NCBI GenBank assembly: GCA_031412355.1
Contig: JANOCR010000049.1
Coordinates: forward strand, 1 to 5,258
Source: JAENVT01 sp031412355
Lineage (GTDB): Bacteria; Actinomycetota; Acidimicrobiia; Acidimicrobiales; Ilumatobacteraceae
Length of the DNA stretch: 5,258 bases
Reading direction: 5' to 3'
This document shows positions 1-5,258 of the stretch, one piece after another. Made by a program: the position numbers and the translations under genes. Each line of letters starts with the position of its first letter. Position 1 is the first letter of the stretch. The notes under the pieces were generated by a model. That model did no database searches. It saw only the letters and a program-made list of their open reading frames with translations, and was not told the origin of the DNA.

Positions 1-68
1 GCAATCAGCACCCGCGCCACCGTGACCAGATTTGCCCAGGTCTTCACAGCGGAGGGGTCGACGGGCAT
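1..68 (-). CDS. pgsA: Probable PgsA, CDP-alcohol phosphatidyltransferase (N-terminal fragment)
   Basis: Only the first 22 codons are in the window; the gene runs off the left edge. The peptide starts MPVDPSAVKTWANLVTVARV and continues LI. The segment N-L-V-T-V-A-R-V-L-I matches the start of the first membrane helix of phosphatidylglycerophosphate synthases, which usually reads like N-x-L-T-x-x-R. That enzyme joins CDP-diacylglycerol and glycerol-3-phosphate at the inner membrane, the committed step to phosphatidylglycerol and cardiolipin. The ATG (66-68) shares its A with the TGA of rimO (TGATG), so translation is probably coupled to rimO. No clear Shine-Dalgarno is seen in the end of rimO. 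A GTG at codon 8 is an alternative start. The catalytic CDP-alcohol motif lies outside the window, so the call rests on a short match plus the known rimO-pgsA gene order; another CDP-alcohol transferase is possible. Confidence 0.7.
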   Translation of the reverse strand, partial: MPVDPSAVKTWANLVTVARVLI

Positions 69-1360
69 CAGTTCGATTCTGCCACGAGGTCGGGTCCCAT
101 GGCGTCCACGATTCGCACCGTGTGGAACTGCCCCACCACGAGGTTCGCGGGCACCTCGATGATGCCATCGATCTCGGGTGCCTCGCGACTGCTGCGCGCC
201 ACGCCGGCCTCGTCGACCAGGACTTTCACCGTCGTACCGATCAAGCAATCGCGCCGGCGCGCAGTGATGTCGTCTTGCATCTCGCGCAGTTCGGCGAGGC
301 GCTCATTCATCAGGCTCGACTCGACAGCGCCATCGAGACCGATGGCGTAGGTGCCGTCCTCCGCGCTGTACTTGAAGAACCCGCACCAATCGAGCTCGGC
401 CTGCTCGACGAATCGCAACAACTGGTCGTGATCCTCCTCCGTCTCACCGGGGTATCCGACGATGAAGTTGCTGCGGAACGCGGCGTCGGATTGCCGCCCG
501 CGGATGTCTTCGATGCGACGCAGGAACCGGTCACCGTCGCCCCACCGACGCATGCGACGAAGCAACGGCTTGCTGACATGTTGCAACGACAGGTCGAAGT
601 ACGCCACACCCGTTGCGAGGATGGCATCGATCAACTCGTCGGTGAGGTCGCTGGGATACAGGTACAACAGACGGGTCCACGGCGCCACGGCGCTGACGGC
701 CTTGACCAACGGCACGATCGATCCGGCACCCAACTCGTCGGGGCGATCCTTGCCATAGCTCGCCAGATCCTGAGCGACCAGCACGATCTCTTGAGCCTCG
801 AGTTGCTCCACCTCGTTCAGGATCGACGACACGTCGCGGCTGCGCTGCGGCCCCCGAAACGACGGAATCGCACAGAAGCCGCAACTGCGATCGCAGCCCT
901 CGGCTATCTTGATGTACGCCCACGGGCTTGCCGACTTCGGGCGTGGCAGGTTCAACAGGTCGAGCATCGGGATCGGTGCGTCGCTGATCGACAGCGGCTT
1001 GCGACCCAGGTTGATCGGCACCCCGAACCCGGCCACCTGGTCGACCTCCGGAAGTGCGGCAGCCAACTCGTCGCCGTACCGCTCGGCCATGCAGCCGGTC
1101 ACGACCAGCCGGGCCCCGTCCTTGCGCTGATCCTCCAGCGCCAGGATGGTGTCGATCGACTCTTTGCGCGCCTCGTCGATGAAGGCGCAGGTGTTGACGA
1201 CAACCAGGTCGGCCAGTGCTGCGTCGTCGGTCGGTGTCATCCCGTCGGCCAGCAAGGTGCCCACCAGCTTGTCGCTGTCGACCTGGTTCTTCGGGCATCC
1301 GAGCGTCTCCACGTAAAACCGCTGTGCCACGACCAGCCAGGCTACCGACGCTGCACGCAT
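68..1360 (-). CDS. rimO: Ribosomal protein uS12 methylthiotransferase RimO
   Basis: This 430-residue radical-SAM enzyme adds a beta-methylthio group to a conserved aspartate of ribosomal protein S12. Three regions are visible in the usual order. The N-terminal methylthiotransferase domain (about 15-125) contains ETLGCPKNQVDSDKLVG, with auxiliary cluster cysteines C22, C58 (VVNTCAF) and C90 (VTGCMAERYG). The radical-SAM core (about 140-365) has the C-x3-C-x2-C site C156, C160, C163 (EGCDRSCGFCAIPSFRG; bases 872-895), then SLQHVS and FIVGYPGETEED. A C-terminal TRAM-type domain (about 370-430) contains SSREAPEIDG, which fits RimO rather than the tRNA enzyme MiaB. Length is normal and all six cysteines are present. 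The ATG at 1360 is the earliest start in frame, but about 15 residues precede the usual family N-terminus, so GTG at 1330 (420 residues) is possible; neither has a convincing Shine-Dalgarno. A 122-base structured spacer separates it from ftsK upstream, and its stop overlaps the pgsA start. Confidence 0.96.
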   Translation of the reverse strand: MRAASVAWLVVAQRFYVETLGCPKNQVDSDKLVGTLLADGMTPTDDAALADLVVVNTCAFIDEARKESIDTILALEDQRKDGARLVVTGCMAERYGDELAAALPEVDQVAGFGVPINLGRKPLSISDAPIPMLDLLNLPRPKSASPWAYIKIAEGCDRSCGFCAIPSFRGPQRSRDVSSILNEVEQLEAQEIVLVAQDLASYGKDRPDELGAGSIVPLVKAVSAVAPWTRLLYLYPSDLTDELIDAILATGVAYFDLSLQHVSKPLLRRMRRWGDGDRFLRRIEDIRGRQSDAAFRSNFIVGYPGETEEDHDQLLRFVEQAELDWCGFFKYSAEDGTYAIGLDGAVESSLMNERLAELREMQDDITARRRDCLIGTTVKVLVDEAGVARSSREAPEIDGIIEVPANLVVGQFHTVRIVDAMGPDLVAESN

Positions 1361-1379
1361 TCGCCGAGGTTGTCACGCC

Positions 1380-1410
1380 CGGACCGTCCCTCGAATGCCG
1401 CCTCGGTCCG
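1380..1410 (-). other. Small hairpin upstream of rimO
   Basis: Bases 1380-1386 (cggaccg) and 1404-1410 (cggtccg) are perfect 7-base inverted repeats with a 17-base loop, ending about 20 bases before the rimO ATG. The sequence also offers a competing pairing: ccgagg at 1364-1369, next to the rimO start, is complementary to cctcgg at 1401-1406, which overlaps one arm of this hairpin. This stem also shares bases 1409-1410 with the larger hairpin beside it. The structure is seen directly; any role in rimO expression is inference. Confidence 0.35.
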
Positions 1411-1463
1411 CAGCGTTTGGTGACTCACCCCCCTATGCGGGGCCGCAGTCATCAAACGCTGCG
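1409..1463 (-). terminator. Strong hairpin after ftsK, possible U-less terminator
   Basis: Bases 1409-1425 and 1447-1463 form an inverted repeat of 17 positions with 16 complementary (1420 and 1452 do not match: A against C in minus-strand RNA, G-U wobble in plus-strand RNA). The 21-base interior holds a further small C4/G4 stem (1430-1433 with 1439-1442). In the minus-strand transcript the hairpin begins about 20 bases after the ftsK stop, a usual place for a terminator. No U tract follows, so it is not a canonical intrinsic terminator; actinobacterial terminators often lack one. It could instead be an RNA-processing or stability element between ftsK and rimO. The rest of the 1361-1482 spacer shows no convincing promoter. 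Confidence 0.45.
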
Positions 1464-1482
1464 AGCGGGGGCCTGTGCAGGT

Positions 1483-3846
1483 TTACGGGTCGCGGTTGCG
1501 GTGGGCCTGTTGCAGAAGCTCGAACTCTTCGACTGTCATCAGCACGGCGCGGGCCTTGGACCCTTCGCTTGGCCCGACGACGCCACTCTGTTCGAGCAGA
1601 TCCATGATGCGGCCGGCACGGGCGAAACCGACCTTCAACTTGCGCTGCAACATCGACGTGGAACCGAGTTGGCTGCGAACCACCAACTCCATGGCCTGAC
1701 GCAACAAGGTCTCGTCCTCGTCCTCTCCGTCGCTACCACTGGAGAACAATCCACTTCCGCCGCCACCACCGTCGTCTTCGCCCTCGACGCCGCTGACATA
1801 GACGACCTCGGGGGCCTGGCGACGCCAGTGGGCTACGACCTTGCGAACTTCTTCCTCGCTGACGAACGAGCCCTGGATGCGTTGCGAGACGTTGCTGTTG
1901 CCGGGCAACAACAACATGTCGCCCTTGCCCACCAGCTTCTCGGCGCCCGGCTGGTCGAGGATGACACGGCTGTCGGTGAGACTGTTGACCGCATAGGCGG
2001 CGCGTGCCGGGATGTTGGCCTTGATCACGCCGGTGATCACGTTGACCGAGGGGCGTTGTGTGGCGACGATCAGGTGCACGCCCACCGCGCGGGCTTTCTG
2101 AGCGATGCGGGTGATGCTCTCTTCGACATCGCGTGCGGCGACCATCATCAGGTCGTTGAGCTCGTCGACGATGATCACGATGTAGGGCAGGCGCTCGAAC
2201 TGGCGGTCCGTGCCCGGTTCGGCGACCAGTTCTCCGCGGTCGTACGCGGCGTTGTAGCCGGTGATGTCGCGGAAGCCGACCTCGAACAGCAGGTCGTAAC
2301 GTCGCTCCATCTCCTTCACGGCCCAGCCGAGCGCATTGGCCGCCTTCTTCGGATTGGTGACCGGTTGGGTCAGCAGGTGCGGCAGTCGGTTGTACTGCCC
2401 CATCTCGACCTGCTTGGGGTCAATGAGAATGAGACGCACCTGGTCGGGTGTGCTGCGCATGAGGATGGACGTGAGGATGCAGTTGAGCCCACTGGACTTG
2501 CCGGCGCCAGTGGTGCCGGCAATCAGCAGGTGGGGCGTGGTGGCAAGGTTGAGGAACACGGATCGCCCGGCGATGTCTTTGCCGATGGCGACGTCGAGCG
2601 GGTGCGTCGCCGTCTTGGCTTCGGGCGACGCCATGATGTCGCCGAGGCTGACGAGTTGGCGCGTGTGATTGGGCACCTCGACACCGATGGCCGTGCGACC
2701 AGGAATGGGGGCCAGGATTCGCACGTCGGTGGCGGCCATTGCGTAGGCGATGTCGCGGTTGAGGCTGGTGACGCGGGCAACCTTGACGCCGGAGCCCAGC
2801 TCGAGTTCGTAGCGCGTGACGGTGGGGCCGACCGTCTGGCCGAGGAGGTTGGTCTCGACTCCGTGCGACGTGAGCGCGTCGACCAGTGTGCGGCCGCGTG
2901 CCTCGACCTCGGCCTTGTTGATCGTCTGCTGGGTCGATTTGTTGAGGTAGTTGGCCTGCGGCAACACCCACTGGCCGCGCTGCACGCCGGGACCGAGCTC
3001 GAGCTCGGATTGCTCGACCAGGCCAGGATCCATGCTGCCGGGCGGCGGCAAGGTGCGCGGCACACGGGCCTTGCGAGACTTCGTCGGCTCCTCCCAATCC
3101 TCGTCGAGTGCCGCGTCGTACAGCACTGGCATGGGCAGTTCGCCCGATGGCTGGCGGTCGCTCTTCAACGTCGACATGTTGCCGAAGGCGGTGCGCGCCC
3201 TGCGGCCGATCGGCATCGCGACGGCGCCGACACCCTTGCCCGTGTTCGACACCAGCGCACGCAACGAGGCACCGGTCAGCAACAACGCGCCCCCGACGAA
3301 CATGGCCACGAGCACGACGATGGCGCCACCGGAGGCGATGAGGCCACGAAGCGGTTCGCCGATCAGCGCCCCGATCCAACCGCCGGCCCTGCCTAGGGTG
3401 TCGAAGTCGGCCATGATTTTTTCGGGGCCGCGCACCACGTGCAGCAATCCCAGCAGCGACAGGCCCAACAACCCCCAGCCGATCGCCAGCCGAAAGCGAC
3501 GCATGCTCTGGCCCTTGCCCACCAGAGCAGCACCGATGGCGACGAGGGCAATGGGGACGACATAGCGGCCGAGCCCGGTGAGCCAGCCAACGACGGTTTC
3601 GACGCCCCGGCCGAGCGGCCCGGCCAGGTTGAGGTAAATCGCCAGTCCTAGCAGCACGCCTGCGGCGATGAAACCAATGCCGGCAAACTCGTGTTCCCGG
3701 CCCTGTAACGCCTGGCGAATCTCGGCGGATGCCTGGTCACGACGTGATGCGGGCGATGCAGCGGCCATCGGCGCCGGCTTGGCCGGTGCTCGCTTGGCCG
3801 TGGTCGTTGTCCTCGACCGCTTCTTGGGTTGACCCCACGTCGTCAT
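1483..3846 (-). CDS. ftsK: DNA translocase FtsK/SpoIIIE family
   Basis: This is a 787-residue septal DNA pump that moves chromosome ends out of the closing division septum. It begins with a basic, Ala/Pro-rich cytoplasmic tail (1-50). Four membrane segments follow (about 55-77, 92-111, 118-138, 172-193), then a linker to about 300. The alpha/beta motor carries Walker A GTTGAGKS (444-451; bases 2494-2517), LILIDPKQVEM (472-482), Walker B IVIIVDELND (556-565) and the family signature ATQRPSVNVITGVIKANIP (595-613). An acidic, glycine-rich linker (about 687-712, with five consecutive Gly) leads to the gamma winged-helix domain (about 713-775; LQRKLKVGFARAGRIMD, VVGPSEGSKAR), which in relatives reads the KOPS orientation sequence. 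The ATG at 3846 is chosen because it gives a typical basic start and has GGAA 6-9 bases upstream; a TTG at 3906 would overlap the preceding gene. Asn replaces the more usual Ala (564) and Asp (602) near Walker B and in the signature. The gap to the lipoprotein gene upstream is 46 bases, so co-transcription is likely. Confidence 0.96.
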   Translation of the reverse strand: MTTWGQPKKRSRTTTTAKRAPAKPAPMAAASPASRRDQASAEIRQALQGREHEFAGIGFIAAGVLLGLAIYLNLAGPLGRGVETVVGWLTGLGRYVVPIALVAIGAALVGKGQSMRRFRLAIGWGLLGLSLLGLLHVVRGPEKIMADFDTLGRAGGWIGALIGEPLRGLIASGGAIVVLVAMFVGGALLLTGASLRALVSNTGKGVGAVAMPIGRRARTAFGNMSTLKSDRQPSGELPMPVLYDAALDEDWEEPTKSRKARVPRTLPPPGSMDPGLVEQSELELGPGVQRGQWVLPQANYLNKSTQQTINKAEVEARGRTLVDALTSHGVETNLLGQTVGPTVTRYELELGSGVKVARVTSLNRDIAYAMAATDVRILAPIPGRTAIGVEVPNHTRQLVSLGDIMASPEAKTATHPLDVAIGKDIAGRSVFLNLATTPHLLIAGTTGAGKSSGLNCILTSILMRSTPDQVRLILIDPKQVEMGQYNRLPHLLTQPVTNPKKAANALGWAVKEMERRYDLLFEVGFRDITGYNAAYDRGELVAEPGTDRQFERLPYIVIIVDELNDLMMVAARDVEESITRIAQKARAVGVHLIVATQRPSVNVITGVIKANIPARAAYAVNSLTDSRVILDQPGAEKLVGKGDMLLLPGNSNVSQRIQGSFVSEEEVRKVVAHWRRQAPEVVYVSGVEGEDDGGGGGSGLFSSGSDGEDEDETLLRQAMELVVRSQLGSTSMLQRKLKVGFARAGRIMDLLEQSGVVGPSEGSKARAVLMTVEEFELLQQAHRNRDP

Positions 3847-3892
3847 AGAGGTTCCAACGGTACCAAGGGGGTGTCGTCGAAACGGGGCACTG

Positions 3893-4438
3893 TCAGTTCG
3901 GATCAACCGACAGGACCGCCCCGTCGGGGCCGACGACCACCACCAACTGCCCTCCCTGCTGCGAGGTGACCGCCACGCTGTACCGCACGATTCCGCCCTC
4001 GCCCGCTTCTACGAAGAACAGATCGGCACTGGACTGCGGGAGCTCGGATTGCAGATTGCCGAGCACGGTCTCGGGGTCGAAGTCGAGCGCGTCGGCGACG
4101 AACGTGAACCCACTGGCCGGCTTGCCTTCAGTCGACGAAACCTCACCGTCGAGGTATACCCACGGCTGGGCCACTTGCCCGTTGTTCAATGCCACGATCA
4201 GGTTGACGAGTTGCGATGTGGCATTGATCTCGAAGTACTGCTGCGGACCCCCGAGCTCGGCTTCGAGCGCCGTGATGGCATCGTCGATCTCGTCGACCAG
4301 CGGCGCCGCACTCGACGCGACGACGGCGGTTGACGACGCGGTGGTCTGCGACGATGTTCCACCATCGCTGCACGCAGAAAACGCAAGCGCGATCACTGCG
4401 ACGAAACGGAAGGCGGACCCGATCAATTGGCCGGCCAA
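3893..4438 (-). CDS. Predicted lipoprotein of unknown function
   Basis: I do not recognise the family of this 181-residue protein. The N-terminus has one arginine (R11), a hydrophobic stretch (12-22) and a cysteine at 23 in the context LAFSAC. This resembles a type II signal peptide, although Phe at -3 is not the favoured residue. A Ser/Thr/Ala-rich tether (24-45) follows, as is common in actinobacterial lipoproteins. The rest (about 46-181) looks like a small alpha/beta domain: an acidic helix (VDEIDDAITALEAELGG), an Asn-rich segment (ATSQLVNLIVALNNGQVAQ), and alternating strands ending IVRYSVAVTSQ and QLVVVVGPDGAVLSVD. The last part vaguely recalls PepSY-like or mycobacterial Lpp folds, which is only an impression. 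The expected place is the outer face of the cytoplasmic membrane. The start is TTG at 4438, 7 bases after the rnj stop; a second TTG lies at codon 5 and a GTG at codon 15. GGAAG at the very end of rnj is a distant candidate ribosome site. Placement between rnj and ftsK suggests co-transcription, not a function. Confidence 0.8.
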   Translation of the reverse strand: MAGQLIGSAFRFVAVIALAFSACSDGGTSSQTTASSTAVVASSAAPLVDEIDDAITALEAELGGPQQYFEINATSQLVNLIVALNNGQVAQPWVYLDGEVSSTEGKPASGFTFVADALDFDPETVLGNLQSELPQSSADLFFVEAGEGGIVRYSVAVTSQQGGQLVVVVGPDGAVLSVDPN

Positions 4439-4445
4439 CCGCCGG

Positions 4446-5258
4446 TCAGGCTTCCATCACGACGGGCACGATCATCGGCCGTCGCTTGGTGCGCTCGTTG
4501 ACGAACTTGCCCGCTGCACGGCGAACGTCGCGCTCGAGCGCGTCGACATCGCGCACCCCCGCGGCGAGCGTCTTTTCGACAGCGGCGGCAACCGCATCGC
4601 ACGCCTCGTCGAGCAGGTCCTCGGCCTCGGGCGCGTACACCCAACCGCGCGTGATGATCTCGGGGCCTACCAGCACCTTGCCGGTCTCGATGTCGACGGT
4701 GACGACGACCACGACCACACCTTCCTCGGCCAACACCTTGCGGTCGCGCAACACGCCCTGGCCGACATCGCCGACAATGCCGTCGACGTACAGATAGCCG
4801 GCGGGAATGCGACCGACGGCCTCGAGCCCGTCGGCGTTCAGCTCGATGACGTCGCCGTCCTCGCACAACAGCACATGATCACGGGGCACACCCATGAGGT
4901 GGCCGAGCTTGGTGTTGGCCACCATGTGCCGGTACTCGCCATGGATCGGCACGTACCACTCGGGTCGGGCGATGGACAGGTACGTCTTCAACTCGTCGGC
5001 CTGTGCATGACCAGTGGCGTGCACGTCGGCAATGCCGCTGTGCACCACTTCGCATCCGGCGCGCAACAGACCGTCGATGACCTTGTTGACGTTGCCCTCG
5101 TTGCCGGGAATGGCGTGGCTGGACAGGATGACCGTGTCGTGCTCGCCCACCTTCACCCATTTGCTCTCGCCACGAGCCAGCAACGCCAGGGCCGACATGG
5201 GCTCGCCCTGTGAGCCGGTGGACACGATGCAGACCTTGCCGGGCGGATACTGATCGAT
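4446..5258 (-). CDS. rnj: Ribonuclease J, C-terminal part (truncated by window edge)
   Basis: The last 270 residues are present; the start and the N-terminal metallo-beta-lactamase metal-site motifs lie beyond the right edge. RNase J is a zinc-dependent 5'-to-3' exonuclease and endonuclease acting on mRNA and rRNA in the cytoplasm. The visible part begins IDQYPPGKVCIVSTGSQGEP. It then shows the beta-CASP features SSHAIPGNE, VHATGHAQADEL (bases 4989-5024) and PIHGEYRH (the His-Gly-Glu motif starts at 4943), which carry conserved metal or phosphate ligands in this family. The C-terminal domain ends RRPMIVPVVMEA, close to the endings of actinobacterial RNase J proteins, so the gene is complete at this end. 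A run of six valines (EEGVVVVVVTVDIETGK) is a beta strand of the C-terminal domain. The in-frame GTG at 5225 is internal, since the conserved reading continues upstream of it. The lipoprotein gene starts 7 bases downstream, suggesting one transcript. Confidence 0.95.
   Translation of the reverse strand: MDQYPPGKVCIVSTGSQGEPMSALALLARGESKWVKVGEHDTVILSSHAIPGNEGNVNKVIDGLLRAGCEVVHSGIADVHATGHAQADELKTYLSIARPEWYVPIHGEYRHMVANTKLGHLMGVPRDHVLLCEDGDVIELNADGLEAVGRIPAGYLYVDGIVGDVGQGVLRDRKVLAEEGVVVVVVTVDIETGKVLVGPEIITRGWVYAPEAEDLLDEACDAVAAAVEKTLAAGVRDVDALERDVRRAAGKFVNERTKRRPMIVPVVMEA

Noticed and set aside
32..1423. A 463-codon open frame on the plus strand opposite rimO
   Set aside because: It covers the complete rimO gene in antisense, shows no domain motif and has low-complexity composition; a coding shadow.
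1216..3396. A 726-codon open frame on the plus strand opposite ftsK, the spacer and the end of rimO
   Set aside because: It lies antisense to conserved FtsK and RimO domains. Its product is rich in His, Asp, Val, Arg and Gly without any recognisable motif, as expected of a shadow frame in GC-rich codon usage.
3847..3892. Possible operator in the lipoprotein-ftsK gap (partly symmetrical ggttcc/ggtacc)
   Set aside because: The symmetry is short and imperfect, and no promoter elements are visible nearby.
3847..3906. A 20-residue N-terminal extension of FtsK from a TTG at 3906
   Set aside because: It would overlap the lipoprotein gene by 14 bases and lacks resemblance to FtsK N-termini; the ATG at 3846 has a plausible ribosome site and a typical basic start.
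3966..5213. A 415-codon open frame on the plus strand opposite the lipoprotein gene and rnj
   Set aside because: It spans two real minus-strand genes and their junction and shows no recognisable motif; the rnj strand has unmistakable beta-CASP motifs.
1..5258. A new defence, mobile or biosynthetic system
   Set aside because: Every long minus-strand gene except the small lipoprotein is a recognisable housekeeping gene in a known order; no repeats arrays, integrase, transposase or unusual composition was seen.

Overview
The window is a GC-rich stretch of actinobacterial chromosome. All supportable genes lie on the minus strand, so transcription runs from high to low coordinates. In that order it holds: the C-terminal part of ribonuclease J (cut by the right edge), a small predicted lipoprotein of unknown function, the DNA translocase FtsK, the ribosomal protein S12 methylthiotransferase RimO, and the first codons of a probable PgsA (cut by the left edge). 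The order rnj - ftsK - rimO - pgsA is a familiar actinobacterial arrangement. The high GC, the alanine- and basic-rich N-terminus of FtsK and the overall sequence style would fit a deep-branching actinobacterium such as Acidimicrobiia, but that placement is an impression, not a search result.

Region by region: 4446-5258 encodes the last 270 residues of RNase J. After 7 bases, 4438-3893 encodes a 181-residue lipoprotein with a TTG start. After 46 bases, ftsK follows (3846-1483), a complete four-membrane-segment translocase with an intact Walker A site and a C-terminal gamma domain. A 122-base spacer (1361-1482) carries a strong 17-pair inverted repeat just after the ftsK stop and a second, smaller hairpin before rimO. 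rimO (1360-68) is complete, with all six iron-sulphur cysteines. Its stop overlaps the start of the next gene by one base (TGATG), which suggests translational coupling to pgsA.

Functionally this is core housekeeping: RNA decay (RNase J), chromosome segregation at the division septum (FtsK), ribosome modification (RimO) and anionic phospholipid synthesis (PgsA). I found no mobile element, CRISPR array, RNA gene or defence-like cassette. The points most worth a second look are the unknown lipoprotein between rnj and ftsK and the structured ftsK-rimO spacer. Long plus-strand open frames opposite these genes look like coding shadows produced by high GC.
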